From an uncultured Chlorobiaceae bacterium (GTDB lineage: Bacteria; Bacteroidota; Chlorobiia; Chlorobiales; Chlorobiaceae): a stretch of DNA of 58,068 nt. The notes below the pieces were generated by a model. That model was given only the letters and a program-made list of their open reading frames with translations, made no database searches and was not told the origin of the DNA. The translations under genes were made by a program, and so were the position numbers. The DNA lies in assembly GCA_903866255.1 (NCBI GenBank), contig CAIPMW010000045.1, positions 1-58,068 of the forward strand, in the 5' to 3' direction. Each line of letters begins with the position of its first letter. Position 1 is the stretch's first letter. This document shows, piece after piece, positions 10,742 through 20,449 of this stretch.

Positions 10742-13183
10742 GTGTGCACAGTGGCAGTGAAAAAAGCAGGTAAAGGTACCTTTGGGAGTGCCAGGGATGC
10801 AACGGCGCTGAAAAAAGAGATCATAGGTATTGTGCTTATGTTTGGCTCTCTTTATGTGATCAGCGCGATTTTGAGTTTTCATCCTGATGACGAAGCGACG
10901 TTCAGTGCTCTTGCCTGGAATGATATTTTCAGCCAGGCGGCAAAGGATGCGGCAGACACGATCCACAACCATTTCGGACTCTTTGGGGCAAGACTTTCGG
11001 CATTTTTTGTCGGTTCATTTATCGGTTATTCCGTTATTTTACCGATAAGCTCAATCTTCACCCTCGGATGGTCGCTCTTGCGTGCCAATAGTCTGAAACC
11101 GGCGATCCTCTTTTTTTTGTTCAGTGTTTTTATCTCTACCGATATTGCAACCCTGTTTGGCCTTACCTCTGTTGGGTTCAGTGATGTGATGGCGGGTGCT
11201 GTTGGCAGAATGCTTGCAGAGCGTCTTTCAACAGTTATTGGGCTGACAGGTGCATTGGTACTTCTGCTTGTTATTGCGGTGGCCTTGATTGTCTACATGG
11301 GACGAAGCGTGATTGTGGGCGCTTTGCGAGGTGCTGCGGGTTTGCAGAGCAGTATTGGCAAGCCGTTCGCGATGATTGCAGCAAAAGTTGATTCAATACG
11401 TAAAAAAAAAAATCAAAAGCAGAAACAGAGAGAGCTGGAGCTGAAAAGGGCGGAGAAGAGCAGGCGTGATGAGGCGTTGCTGGCTCAGAGGCATGAAAAG
11501 GTGCCTCCACCTCCAGTGCCATTCAAGGAGGTTCTCCCGAAAGAGGAGCCTTTTCAGCCAACCCCTGTCATTCCTGATGCTTTTGCGGTCTCTCAAGTGA
11601 TGACGAAATTACCTTCACTTCCGGGAGAGCCAGAGATGGTTGTGCACAAGGGTATTCGCGAGAAGGAGGCTGACCTCGATGAGCGCAAGCTGAAGGTGCA
11701 GACCAGGGACAGGGATGCATACCGCTTTCCATCCATTGATCTTCTGGAAAAAGTGCCTGAGGATGATGATCGCATCGATGAGCAGCACCTGGCGGAGAGC
11801 AAACGAAAACTGCTTGAAAAGTTGAGGATTTACAAGGTGGAGGTTAAAAGAATCTCCACGACGGTCGGCCCTCGTGTCACCCTGTTTGAACTGGAGCTGG
11901 AGCCTGATGTCAAGGTGAGCCGGATAACCTCGCTTGAAAATGATCTTGCCATGGCGCTCTCGGCCAGGGGCATCCGAATTATTGCCCCTATTCCAGGTAA
12001 AAATGCGGTTGGCGTTGAAATTCCCAATAGCAAGCCGCAAACAGTCTGGCTGCGCTCGGTGCTGCAAGTTGAAAAATTCAAGAACAGCACCATGATGCTG
12101 CCGATAGTGCTTGGCAAAACCATTGCCAACGAAGTCTGTATTGCGGATCTGGCAACCATGCCTCATCTGCTGATTGCTGGCGCTACAGGTGCTGGAAAGT
12201 CGGTCTGTATCAATGTCATTATCTCCAGTCTGCTCTATGCGTGCAGTCCTGACAAGGTGAAATTTGTGATGATTGATCCAAAGCGGGTTGAGCTTTTTCA
12301 GTACCAGCATCTTAAAAATCATTTTTTGATGCGTTTTCCCGGCATAGAGGAGCAGATCATCACTGATCCCCAGAAAGCGGTCTATGCGCTGCGGTGTGTG
12401 GTCAAGGAGATGGAGCTTCGTTACGAAACGCTCGAAAAGGCTGGATGCCGCAATATCGGCGATCATAACAAGCGTATTCCTGAAGAGGCGATGCCCTACC
12501 TTGTTGTGGTTATCGACGAGCTGGCCGATCTTATGATTACCGCAGGCAGGGAGGTTGAGGAGCCGATTATCCGTATCGCCCAGCTTGCCCGTGCGGTTGG
12601 TATTCATCTGATTGTGGCAACCCAGCGCCCTTCAGTCGATGTCATTACCGGAATTATCAAAGCCAACTTTCCGGCTCGTATTGCGTTTCAGGTGGCAAGC
12701 AGGGTTGATTCACGCACGATTCTTGATGGATCCGGGGCGGAGCAGCTTCTTGGTAATGGCGATATGCTCTATCAGCCCTCAAACCAGCCGAAATCGTTGC
12801 GAATTCAATGCCCATACGTCTCTTCGAGCGAGGTTGAGGAGATTACCTCTTTTATCGGTTCACAGCACTCTCTGAAGACGATATATATGCTGCCTGCTCC
12901 AGATGCGCCGAAAGGTAACAACGGGGTGCAGGCTTCGGGGAATCAGGAGAGAGACGGGCGGGACAGTATGTTTGAGGAGGCTGCCAGACTGGTGGTGATC
13001 CATCAGCAGGCAAGTGTGTCGCTCCTGCAGCGGCGTCTGCGTCTCGGATTCAGCAGGGCAGGCAGGGTTATGGACCAGCTTCATGCCAGTGGTATTGTTG
13101 GTATGGCTGACGGCAGTAAAGCCAGAGATGTCCTCATCAAAAATGAGGACTCACTGGAGCTTCTTTTGAGAAATCTTGATTGA
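10742..13183 (+). CDS. ftsK: DNA translocase FtsK/SpoIIIE
   Basis: An 813-residue FtsK-type double-strand DNA pump that clears and unlinks chromosome termini at the septum. About four transmembrane helices occupy residues 30-200. A charged linker (RKKKNQKQKQRELELKRAEK) leads to the motor, with Walker A GATGAGKSV near residue 480 and Walker B LVVVIDELADLM near 588. The C-terminal gamma winged helix (RLRLGFSRAGRVMDQL) would read polar KOPS-like sites. The annotated GTG at 10742 is very close to the GAGAGGAG ribosome-binding site, so GTG 10751 or 10757 may be the true start. Convergent with the Fe-S scaffold gene downstream. Confidence 0.95.
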   Translation: MCTVAVKKAGKGTFGSARDATALKKEIIGIVLMFGSLYVISAILSFHPDDEATFSALAWNDIFSQAAKDAADTIHNHFGLFGARLSAFFVGSFIGYSVILPISSIFTLGWSLLRANSLKPAILFFLFSVFISTDIATLFGLTSVGFSDVMAGAVGRMLAERLSTVIGLTGALVLLLVIAVALIVYMGRSVIVGALRGAAGLQSSIGKPFAMIAAKVDSIRKKKNQKQKQRELELKRAEKSRRDEALLAQRHEKVPPPPVPFKEVLPKEEPFQPTPVIPDAFAVSQVMTKLPSLPGEPEMVVHKGIREKEADLDERKLKVQTRDRDAYRFPSIDLLEKVPEDDDRIDEQHLAESKRKLLEKLRIYKVEVKRISTTVGPRVTLFELELEPDVKVSRITSLENDLAMALSARGIRIIAPIPGKNAVGVEIPNSKPQTVWLRSVLQVEKFKNSTMMLPIVLGKTIANEVCIADLATMPHLLIAGATGAGKSVCINVIISSLLYACSPDKVKFVMIDPKRVELFQYQHLKNHFLMRFPGIEEQIITDPQKAVYALRCVVKEMELRYETLEKAGCRNIGDHNKRIPEEAMPYLVVVIDELADLMITAGREVEEPIIRIAQLARAVGIHLIVATQRPSVDVITGIIKANFPARIAFQVASRVDSRTILDGSGAEQLLGNGDMLYQPSNQPKSLRIQCPYVSSSEVEEITSFIGSQHSLKTIYMLPAPDAPKGNNGVQASGNQERDGRDSMFEEAARLVVIHQQASVSLLQRRLRLGFSRAGRVMDQLHASGIVGMADGSKARDVLIKNEDSLELLLRNLD

Positions 13184-13191
13184 TGAGCCTG

Positions 13192-13452
13192 TTACACAGA
13201 TTCAACGCGCACGATTTCAGGATTTGCTTTTTTGATGGCCTGTTCGACGCCCGCCCTCAGGGTCAGGGTGCTCATTGGGCATGAGCCGCAAGCGCCAAGC
13301 AGTTTTACATCCACGACCATATCGGTGGAAATGCCGACGAGCTGACAGTCTCCTCCGTCAACTTGCAGATAAGGGCGTACGGTTTCAAGGGCGGCAATAA
13401 CCCTGTCGTAGAGCGCATCACTTTTCGGCAGATAATCCTTGCTGGTGCTCAT
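13192..13452 (-). CDS. NifU C-terminal-domain (Nfu-type) Fe-S scaffold
   Basis: An 86-residue stand-alone Nfu domain. It holds the YLQVDGGDCQLVG segment and the cluster-binding CxxC (ACGSCPMS, Cys55 and Cys58), followed by TLRAGVEQAIKKANPEI. Proteins of this family carry a 4Fe-4S cluster at a dimer interface and pass it to target apoproteins. The adjacent mrp gene, also an Fe-S carrier family, lies 114 bp upstream on the same strand, suggesting a small Fe-S delivery unit. It ends 8 bp from the convergent ftsK stop. Confidence 0.93.
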   Translation of the reverse strand: MSTSKDYLPKSDALYDRVIAALETVRPYLQVDGGDCQLVGISTDMVVDVKLLGACGSCPMSTLTLRAGVEQAIKKANPEIVRVESV

Positions 13453-13566
13453 GGTATAATTGGTTTACAATGGTTGAAAATATCGATTGTCATTCTTTAT
13501 GCAGAGAGCTTAATATCAAACCTCCAAGGCAAAAAAACAATATGAAAGTTATGATAGTTCCTTATG

Positions 13567-14463
13567 TCACCCTGCATTTGTTATGGAAACCCTTCGAGCC
13601 ACCTCTGTTGCAACCTGTTTGACGGCTTTCGATGTCGCTGAATCGGGATGAGTGAGTATACAGGGGGCTCCACTGTCGCCACCTTCTCGCACAGCCCTGT
13701 CGATCGGGATGGAGCCAAGGAAGGGAATCCCCTGGATTTTGGCAAATGTTTCACCTCCGTGGCTGCCGAAAATATAGTCTTTGGTTCCATCCGGAAGCTC
13801 ATAATGGCTCATGTTTTCTACAAGCCCGAGAATGGGGACATTGACCTTGCGGAACATACTGAGTGCTTTGGTGACATCGGCAATGGCAACATCCTGAGGC
13901 GTTGTAACAATCACAGCGCCGGTGAGGGGAATGGTCTGGGCGATGGTGAGCTGAATATCACCGGTGCCAGGAGGAAGATCAAAAATCAGGTAGTCGAGAT
14001 CCTTCCACTCAACCTCGGTTATAAACTGTTTGATAGCGCTGGAGAGCATAGGGCCCCGCCAGACCAACGCTGTGTCGACCTCAACAAGAAACCCGATAGA
14101 CATCAGCTTTACCCCGTACTTTTCCAGCGGCAGAAGATTATTGCCTGCCACTTCCGGTTTGTCGTTGAGTAGTCCAAACATGGTGGGAATGCTTGGTCCG
14201 TAGAGATCGGCATCAATCAGCCCCACTTTGGCACCAGATTGGGCCAGATTGATGGCGAGGTTGACCGCAACGGTCGATTTGCCGACGCCACCTTTTCCCG
14301 ATGCGACGGCAATAATATTTTTTACCTCTTTGAGAGGAGGCTCATGATGGCTGCAGGTGTGCTCATTGCCATGCTGGTTGCCGCAGGAGGAGTGTGCAGA
14401 ATGGCCATTACCTTGATGATGGCTGCAGGATGAATGGGTGGACTCATCATGTACTGGAGGCAT
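13567..14463 (-). CDS. mrp: Mrp/ApbC-family P-loop Fe-S carrier ATPase with His-rich N-terminus
   Basis: A 298-residue Mrp/NBP35-family ATPase. The deviant Walker A GKGGVGKST is at residues 56-64, with LIDADLYGPSIPTMFG, YLIFDLPPGTGDIQLT and LGLVENMSHYE further on. The first 40 residues are low-complexity and hold ten His and three Cys, in place of the MIP18-like domain of many Mrp proteins. The usual CxxC after VENMS is missing: the segment reads ELPDGTKDYIFGSHGG. Cluster binding by the canonical Cys pair is therefore doubtful. Beside the Nfu gene, Fe-S metabolism is still the best guess. Confidence 0.92.
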   Translation of the reverse strand: MPPVHDESTHSSCSHHQGNGHSAHSSCGNQHGNEHTCSHHEPPLKEVKNIIAVASGKGGVGKSTVAVNLAINLAQSGAKVGLIDADLYGPSIPTMFGLLNDKPEVAGNNLLPLEKYGVKLMSIGFLVEVDTALVWRGPMLSSAIKQFITEVEWKDLDYLIFDLPPGTGDIQLTIAQTIPLTGAVIVTTPQDVAIADVTKALSMFRKVNVPILGLVENMSHYELPDGTKDYIFGSHGGETFAKIQGIPFLGSIPIDRAVREGGDSGAPCILTHPDSATSKAVKQVATEVARRVSITNAG

Positions 14464-14538
14464 AGTCTTCGTGATATTTAGTGTTGCGTAAAAAAATTAA
14501 TGAGTGGTAAACTGTATTGGTTGCATGGGCATAAGCAT

Positions 14539-15852
14539 CTATTTCTGCATGAAACGCATTGAAATGGGAACTCCCTCCAGGCTGAAATGTTCGCGCAGCT
14601 TTTTTTCCAGAAACTTCCTGAAGTTGCTCTGTACCAGCAGGGGATCGTTGCAGAAAAATGCAAAGACCGGCCATGCAGCATTAATCTGGGTGACGTACTT
14701 GATCTTCAGCTCTTTCCCTGATTTTGTGGAGGCATGTGTTTGTGAAAGCGCCTCTTCAAGGAATTTATTAAGCTTGCTGGTGCTGATTTTACGTGAGCGG
14801 TTGTTGCTGATTTCCTGCGCCATGTCGATTGCCCGGTAGAGGTTTTTCTTGGTCAGTGCAGAAATAAAGACGACAGGAACATAAGAGAGGTTGCCCATGT
14901 TCATTCTCAGATTCTCTTCATAAATCTTGCTCGTTTTTGAATCTTTTTCGATCAGATCCCATTTGTTGATCAACAGAAGCGCCCCTTTTTTGCGCTCTAC
15001 CGCCATATTGATAATTTTCATATCCTGCTTTTCTATCCCAGGCGCGGCATTAAGCATAACCAGGGCAACACTGCATCGTTCAATGGCTTTTTCACTTCTC
15101 AGCGAGCTGTAATACTCTATACCGGCATCAATTTTGGTTCGCTTTCTCAGTCCGGCAGTATCAATCAGGGTGAACTCCTGCTGTTTGCGGATAAAGCGGC
15201 TGTCGATGGCATCGCGGGTGGTGCCCGGTATGTTGGAGACAATCAGACGGTTTGAGCCAAGCAGAGCATTGACGAAACTTGATTTTCCCACGTTGGGTCG
15301 CCCTACCACAGCAAGCTGTATTGCAGTATCCTCTTCAGCAGCAACTTTTTCCGTCTCCGGTAACGACTCAAGAACATCGTCAAGCATATCGGCCACACCG
15401 CTTCCGTCCCTTGCCGAGAGAAAGTACGGTTTTGTGAATCCGGTACTGATAAACGATTCGGCATCAAGTGAAAGCTGCGGAGATTCAACCTTGTTGACCG
15501 CAAAGAAGAGCTGCTTGTGCTGGAAGGTACGTTGCAGCAGCCGTCCGAGTTCGAGATCTTCGTAAGAGAGGCCTGCGCGCACATCGGTCAAAAAGATGAT
15601 AATGTCGGCATCCCTGATTGCCATCAGCGTCTGCTCAAGCATAGCCATGCTGATGATGTCGCCATCCGCATTGTAGCCTCCTGTATCCATCAGGAGGAAC
15701 TGCTTGCCCTGCCACTCGCCCTCGGCAATGTGCCTGTCTCTGGTAACACCGGGAGTAGGGTCAACTATGGCGCTTCGCTGGCGCAGAATTCGGTTGAAGA
15801 GGGTAGATTTCCCGACATTTGGGCGGCCTACCAGAGCAATTAAAGGCTTCAT
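14539..15852 (-). CDS. der: Ribosome biogenesis GTPase Der (EngA)
   Basis: A 437-residue tandem-GTPase Der, essential for maturation of the 50S subunit. The first G domain begins [17 protein letters not shown] and has [10 protein letters not shown]; the second has [36 protein letters not shown] and NKWD. A C-terminal KH-like domain follows. The frame is open upstream to 16140, but the protein family starts at the methionine at 15852, so I reject the 96-residue extension. The start lies on the minus strand, divergent from the TetR gene with a 360 bp gap. Confidence 0.96.
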   Translation of the reverse strand: MKPLIALVGRPNVGKSTLFNRILRQRSAIVDPTPGVTRDRHIAEGEWQGKQFLLMDTGGYNADGDIISMAMLEQTLMAIRDADIIIFLTDVRAGLSYEDLELGRLLQRTFQHKQLFFAVNKVESPQLSLDAESFISTGFTKPYFLSARDGSGVADMLDDVLESLPETEKVAAEEDTAIQLAVVGRPNVGKSSFVNALLGSNRLIVSNIPGTTRDAIDSRFIRKQQEFTLIDTAGLRKRTKIDAGIEYYSSLRSEKAIERCSVALVMLNAAPGIEKQDMKIINMAVERKKGALLLINKWDLIEKDSKTSKIYEENLRMNMGNLSYVPVVFISALTKKNLYRAIDMAQEISNNRSRKISTSKLNKFLEEALSQTHASTKSGKELKIKYVTQINAAWPVFAFFCNDPLLVQSNFRKFLEKKLREHFSLEGVPISMRFMQK

Positions 15853-16212
15853 GAGAAGAGATGCGGTCTTGATAAAAAAGCTGGAACAGGCTCCGTGTGG
15901 AAATCCTGTCAAGATAACGTTCAATTTATAGAGAACGTAGTTGTCCCATAATATAAAAATAGTTAGGGCTTTCTGAACAAACCCTCGTTTTAAAAACCAC
16001 TTCAGAGGATTTGTTGTACACTGAATCTCAATACCTGATTCGGTCTCCTCTACAACGAAAGGGTACTCGCAATGGAGCCCTTTGCGGCCTCTTGCGTCAA
16101 AATGTAACAACCATATTTTTTCTGATCTCTGGCTTGTCAACCATTCATCTTGCGTTTTAATCCCAAAAGATTGTAATTAATTACTATCTTCCATCATACA
16201 GACCAACCCACA
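15853..16212. other. Divergent intergenic region between der and the TetR gene
   Basis: This 360 bp stretch holds no gene I accept. An open frame that extends der upstream has no family support. Promoters for both divergent genes must lie here. The part next to the TetR gene is AT-rich and contains the 12 bp palindrome described separately. Confidence 0.5.
16173..16184. promoter_or_regulatory. Palindrome, possible TetR operator
   Basis: GTAATTAATTAC is a perfect 12 bp palindrome 28 bp upstream of the TetR-family start codon. TetR regulators commonly bind palindromes overlapping their own promoter, so autoregulation is plausible. AT-rich palindromes of this length also arise by chance, and the arms do not extend further. 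Confidence 0.35.
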
Positions 16213-16836
16213 ATGAAAACAACAACCACCATAAAAAATCTGCCAGCAGAGCAGCGGCGGGCGGTGACGGTGGAGGCGGTGATTGAACTCGCTGCCGAGA
16301 AAAATCCTGCATCGATTACCACTGCGGAGATTGCCGAGCGGATGCAGTTGACGCAGGGTGCCCTCTTTCGACATTTTCCGAATAAAGATGCTCTCTGGCA
16401 GTCAGTGATGGAGTGGGTAACTGCCCAACTGCTCGGCAGGATTGACAAGGTGATTGCTACAACCGGGTCGCCGCTGGAGGCGCTTGAGCTGATGTTTGCA
16501 GCCCACATTGATTTTGTGGTGAAGCATCCCGGAGCACCGCGCATGATGTTTGCTGAACTGCAGCGCCCCGATTCCACAGCGGCCAAGGCCATTGCTCAAA
16601 CCATGCTTCGCCATTACAGTGACCGTGTTGGCAAGCTCCTCGCAAAAGGGATGGGCGAGGGAATCATCGATCCCGATCTTGATGTCGCAGCCGCTTCGGT
16701 GATGTTTATCGGGATGGTGCAGGGGCTGGTGATGCAGTCCATGATAGCCGGTGATATTGCAGTGATGCTTGGCAATGCCAAACCGCTCTTTGCGCTTTAC
16801 GCCAGGGGCATAAAACAGAGAAACCATGAACGTTAA
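16213..16836 (+). CDS. TetR/AcrR-family transcriptional regulator
   Basis: A 207-residue TetR-type repressor. The N-terminal helix-turn-helix (about residues 15-62) shows AVTVEAVIELAAEK, ITTAEIAERMQLTQGALFRH and FPNKDALWQSV. The remaining helices form the ligand-binding and dimer domain. It overlaps the membrane fusion protein gene by 11 bp and heads an apparent four-gene operon with an exporter. It probably represses that operon until a substrate of the pump binds. The ligand cannot be guessed from sequence. Confidence 0.93.
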   Translation: MKTTTTIKNLPAEQRRAVTVEAVIELAAEKNPASITTAEIAERMQLTQGALFRHFPNKDALWQSVMEWVTAQLLGRIDKVIATTGSPLEALELMFAAHIDFVVKHPGAPRMMFAELQRPDSTAAKAIAQTMLRHYSDRVGKLLAKGMGEGIIDPDLDVAAASVMFIGMVQGLVMQSMIAGDIAVMLGNAKPLFALYARGIKQRNHER

Positions 16837-18022
16837 AGCCATCAATAAAAAAACGGTCCGGTTGCTGGCAGTGCTGCTTCCCCTGGTGCTGCTCTTCTTC
16901 TACGTGGCACTGCGTTCAGGCCCGCTGGCTCCGGTACCGGTAACGGTTGTTTCGGTTGAAAAGAGAGCGATCACTCCCGTGCTCTCTGGTATTGGTACCC
17001 TTGAGGCTCGATATACCTCTAAAATTGGATCGGTTGCATCGGGCAGGGTCAGGCAGCTTTCGGTTGATGTGGGTGCCAGGGTCAAGGCTGGTCAGGTAGT
17101 TGGTGAGATTGATCCGGTCGATCTGGATGAGCATCTGAGTGCTCAACGTTCCGTCATCAAACGGGCAGAGGCCGTGGTGCTTTCGGCAGAATCGCAGTTG
17201 CGTGATGCCAAAGCTAAACAGGCATTTACCGCTTCGCAGGAAAAACGGTACGGGTTGCTGCTGCAAGCTCATGCCGTGAGTACTGAACTGGTGGACGCGA
17301 AGCATCAGGAGGCGGAGGCAGCCAGCGCTGCTGCATCCGGGGCACAGGCCGGTGTCAATGCGGCGCGTCAGGGTCTGGCTTCCGTCAAGGCAGAGTATCA
17401 GGGCATGGTAAAGCAGCGACACAATCTGCTGCTCGTAGCGCCAACTGATGGATTGGTGACAAGCCGTGATGCTGAGCCGGGCAACACGGTGCTGGCTGGC
17501 CAGACAGTCATTGAGATAATTGATCCCAAGAGTCTTTGGGTTGCTGTGCGTTTCGACCAGTTGCAGAGTGCCGGACTTAAAGCGGCACTTCCGGCGGAGG
17601 TGAGGCTCCGTTCACAATCAGGGAGGAGTTTTGCTGCATCTGTGCTGCGCGTTGAACCGCTCGCTGATCGTGTCACTGAGGAGATTCTCGCAAAAGTTGT
17701 GTTCACGGTTTTGCCTGAGCCGTTGCCGCCGGTTGGCGAATTGTGTGAGGTGAGCGTCCAGCTTCCGCCTCTGCAAGCGGTTCCCGTTATTCCCAACGCC
17801 TGCGTACACCGGGTCGACGGGCAGCTCGGTATCTGGGTGGTTGATGGCTCAGCCCTTCGTTTTGCACCGGTTCGCATCGGTGCAACTGACCAGGCGGGAA
17901 ATATCCAGGTGCTTGCGGGTCTGCAACCCGGCGACCGCGTTGTGGTCTACAGCAAAAGCGCATTACATGCCGGAAGCCGTATCACGATTATCAGGAATAA
18001 CGGTAAAGGAAGCCTCCTATGA
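16826..18022 (+). CDS. HlyD/DevB-like membrane fusion protein
   Basis: A 398-residue periplasmic adaptor. An N-terminal membrane anchor (about residues 9-30, VRLLAVLLPLVLLFFYVALR) is followed by the lipoyl half-motif (SGRVRQLSVDVGARVKAGQVVG), an alpha-helical hairpin of about 100 residues rich in Ala/Gln/Glu, the second lipoyl half (LVAPTDGLVTSRDAEPGNTV) and a beta-barrel region. Such adaptors link an inner-membrane ABC transporter to an outer-membrane TolC-like channel, which is not encoded here. Its stop overlaps the permease start (ATGA). Confidence 0.92.
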   Translation: MNVKAINKKTVRLLAVLLPLVLLFFYVALRSGPLAPVPVTVVSVEKRAITPVLSGIGTLEARYTSKIGSVASGRVRQLSVDVGARVKAGQVVGEIDPVDLDEHLSAQRSVIKRAEAVVLSAESQLRDAKAKQAFTASQEKRYGLLLQAHAVSTELVDAKHQEAEAASAAASGAQAGVNAARQGLASVKAEYQGMVKQRHNLLLVAPTDGLVTSRDAEPGNTVLAGQTVIEIIDPKSLWVAVRFDQLQSAGLKAALPAEVRLRSQSGRSFAASVLRVEPLADRVTEEILAKVVFTVLPEPLPPVGELCEVSVQLPPLQAVPVIPNACVHRVDGQLGIWVVDGSALRFAPVRIGATDQAGNIQVLAGLQPGDRVVVYSKSALHAGSRITIIRNNGKGSLL

Positions 18023-19221
18023 TCAGCCTTGCCGGACGGGATATACTGCATGGGTGGGTGCGCTTTCTCATGACCGGCTTCGGCCTCGGTCTTTTAATCG
18101 GGGTCACCTTGAGCATGGCCGGGATCTATCGTGGCATGGTTGATGATGCCAATGTACTGATCGACAATAGCGGAGCCGATCTCTGGGTGGTGCAGCAGGG
18201 AACTCTCGGTCCTTATGCCGAACCATCAAGTCTGTACGAGGATACCTACCGCAGTATTATCGGGATGGCGGGTGTGGCGCGTGCGGCCAATGTCACCTAT
18301 CTCACCATGCAGGTGCGCCATGGAGGGGGCGATGTGCGGGCTATGGTGGTGGGCGCGGTACCGGGCGGGCCGGGTGAGCCTGGGCAGCCGGGCTTTCTCA
18401 TCGCTGGTCGCCACCTGACGGGAGGCCACTATGAGGTTGTGGCGGATGTCAAAGCAGGATGTGCGCTGGGCGATACCGTGATTATTCGCCGCAACCGCTT
18501 CCGGGTTGTCGGGTTGACGCGGCGCATGGTCTCCTCTGGTGGCGATCCGATGCTCTTTATTCCGCTGAAAGATGCCCAGGAGGCGCAGTTCCTCAAGGAT
18601 AACGATATGCTGCTCCAACAGCGGCGGCGCATGGCGCAAAATCCCGCATTTAACCGTCCAAATGTGCCGGGACTGCTCGATGCCATTGTTGCGTCGCAAA
18701 CCACCAGCCTCTATGTCAATGCCGTGCTCGTGCAACTGAAGCAGGGATACGCTCCAGAAGCTGTTGCGAAGGATATTCAACGCTGGCAGCGGCTTCAGGT
18801 CTATACGCGCTCACAGATGCGAACGATTCTTGTCGACAAGCTGATTGCAACATCGGCCAAACAGATCGGCATGTTTCTGGTCATTCTCTCCATTGTCAGT
18901 GCGGCGATTGTCGCTTTCATCATCTATACCATGACGATGGCAAAGATCCGGGAGATTGCGGTACTGAAGCTGATTGGAACCAAAAACCGCGTCATTGCCA
19001 GCATGATTCTTCAGCAGGCGATCGGGCTTGGAGCCATTGGCTTTGTGGTTGGAAAGATTGCCGCAACGCTCTGGTCGCCATTTTTTCCAAGATATGTGCT
19101 GCTTGAACCCGGCGATGCCATTCGTGGCTTCATTATTGTTATGGTGATTTCGGTTCTTGCCAGTATTCTTGCCATTACAGCAGCGCTCAAGGTTGATCCT
19201 GCTGAAGCAATAGGAGGTTGA
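18019..19221 (+). CDS. ABC transporter permease, FtsX/MacB/DevC type
   Basis: A 400-residue permease with one N-terminal transmembrane helix (about residues 12-32), a large periplasmic domain of roughly 230 residues, and three C-terminal helices (about 275-297, 320-342 and 360-385), the FtsX/MacB topology. It keeps MAKIREIAVLKLIGTKNR between the helices, the typical coupling region. Together with the adaptor and ATPase it matches DevBCA-type exporters, which move lipids, small molecules or peptides outward. The substrate is unknown. Confidence 0.9.
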   Translation: MISLAGRDILHGWVRFLMTGFGLGLLIGVTLSMAGIYRGMVDDANVLIDNSGADLWVVQQGTLGPYAEPSSLYEDTYRSIIGMAGVARAANVTYLTMQVRHGGGDVRAMVVGAVPGGPGEPGQPGFLIAGRHLTGGHYEVVADVKAGCALGDTVIIRRNRFRVVGLTRRMVSSGGDPMLFIPLKDAQEAQFLKDNDMLLQQRRRMAQNPAFNRPNVPGLLDAIVASQTTSLYVNAVLVQLKQGYAPEAVAKDIQRWQRLQVYTRSQMRTILVDKLIATSAKQIGMFLVILSIVSAAIVAFIIYTMTMAKIREIAVLKLIGTKNRVIASMILQQAIGLGAIGFVVGKIAATLWSPFFPRYVLLEPGDAIRGFIIVMVISVLASILAITAALKVDPAEAIGG

Positions 19222-19222
19222 G

Positions 19223-19957
19223 ATGTCGGGCAATGGCATTGTGATTGAGGGGTTACAGAAGCGGTACGGCAGCGGCGACACCCTTGTGGATGCCCTGAAG
19301 GGGGTTGACATGCAGGTTGCTCCGGCAGAGGTTGTCGGGCTTGTCGGCCCTTCGGGCTCCGGGAAAAGCACGCTCCTGAAATGCCTTGGCGCCGTTATCG
19401 AACCATCCGCAGGACTAATGAGACTGGGGGAAAAGATTATCTACGATGGCGGCTGGAAAATCAGGGATCTTCGGGCGCTCCGGCGCGATAACATAGGCTT
19501 CGTCTTTCAGGCGCCCTACCTGATTCCCTTTCTCGATGTGGTGGATAATGTGGCGCTGCTGCCGATGCTGGCCGGTGAGCGTAACGGCGCTGCCCGCAAA
19601 CGGGCGATGGAGCTGCTGGAGGCGCTTGATGTCGCTCATCGAGCCAAGGCTATGCCTGCGCAGCTCTCCGGCGGCGAGCAGCAGCGTGTGGCTATTGCCC
19701 GGGCACTCGTCAACCATCCGCCGGTCATCCTTGCCGATGAGCCGACCGCTCCGCTCGACAGCCAGCGTGCGCTTGCAGTGATTGCCATCCTCAACGACAT
19801 GGCGCGTCAGTATGAGACCGCCATTATCATTGTCACCCACGACGAAAAAATCATCCCCACTTTCAGGCGGATCTACCATATTCGCGATGGCCGCACCCAT
19901 GAAGAGGCAGGGGAGGGGAAATCACCCCATGAACTGATTAAAATCGACAAGGCATAA
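19223..19957 (+). CDS. ABC transporter ATP-binding protein, DevA/LolD type
   Basis: A 244-residue ATPase that begins one base after the permease stop codon. It has Walker [10 protein letters not shown] near residue 42, Q-loop [10 protein letters not shown], signature [15 protein letters not shown], Walker [14 protein letters not shown] and the H-loop IIIVTHDEK. It powers the adjacent permease and adaptor. The pairing of a LolD-like ATPase, an FtsX-like permease and an HlyD adaptor in one operon supports an exporter. Confidence 0.95.
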   Translation: MSGNGIVIEGLQKRYGSGDTLVDALKGVDMQVAPAEVVGLVGPSGSGKSTLLKCLGAVIEPSAGLMRLGEKIIYDGGWKIRDLRALRRDNIGFVFQAPYLIPFLDVVDNVALLPMLAGERNGAARKRAMELLEALDVAHRAKAMPAQLSGGEQQRVAIARALVNHPPVILADEPTAPLDSQRALAVIAILNDMARQYETAIIIVTHDEKIIPTFRRIYHIRDGRTHEEAGEGKSPHELIKIDKA

Positions 19958-20104
19958 GAAGGGACTGGCGGCTATCACTTCCGCTCGCGTTTTGTCTGGC
20001 GGAAGGGTATCTGATGTGTTGAAGTGAATGAGCTCATGCAAGCTCCGTAAGGGACGAGATGCCGGTAGCAGAGGCTCTCCACCTTGGGAAATGAGGATTT
20101 GTTT

Positions 20105-20222
20105 TATATTGCATCTCTTGTCTCCAACGGGACTTTTTCCCCATGGGGTTCACGCCATGTCTCAGGGGCGAGATCGCCATAACAACATTGAACCATCGCT
20201 TTTGGTAGATTTTGAAACTCTA
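20105..20222 (+). pseudogene. Duplicated 3' fragment of the 20382-20789 gene
   Basis: This stretch closely resembles 20648-20762 at DNA level (shared blocks such as CTTGTCTCCAACGG and AACATTGAACCATC with few changes). It encodes the same peptide pattern, F-P-x-G-V-H-A-M, G-R-D-R-x-N-N-I-E-P-S, V-D-F. It has no intact start or upstream half. It therefore looks like a leftover of a duplicated gene, lying just ahead of the superinfection-immunity gene. Confidence 0.7.
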
Positions 20223-20449
20223 TGATGCATCATTTTTATTCCTGGCATTGGTCTAATTCCTCACCGGTTGTATCCTTTCTGGTGATGGTACTGTTATGGG
20301 TAGCATATTTTATTCCGTCCGTTGTAGCTTTCTTGCGAACACATCGCAGCAAAGTGGCGATACTGACCCTGAATATCCTCCTTGGATGGAGCGGCATTGG
20401 CTGGATCGTTGCGCTGGTATGGGCGATGGCCTATCCCGGTCACGATTGA
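20222..20449 (+). CDS. Superinfection immunity-family small membrane protein
   Basis: A 75-residue protein with two transmembrane helices (about residues 17-36 and 46-70). It has the family pattern YFIPSVVAFLRTHR, then ILTLNILLGWSGIGWIVALVWA. Related phage Imm proteins block injection of DNA by a second phage, while chromosomal homologues are mostly uncharacterised. The downstream gene overlaps its 3' half in another frame. Two methionines at 20222 and 20225 are possible starts. Confidence 0.8.
   Translation: MMHHFYSWHWSNSSPVVSFLVMVLLWVAYFIPSVVAFLRTHRSKVAILTLNILLGWSGIGWIVALVWAMAYPGHD

Noticed and set aside
15853-16140. N-terminal extension of Der
   Set aside because: The frame is open but the added 96 residues do not resemble the family, and [16 protein letters not shown] is the normal start.
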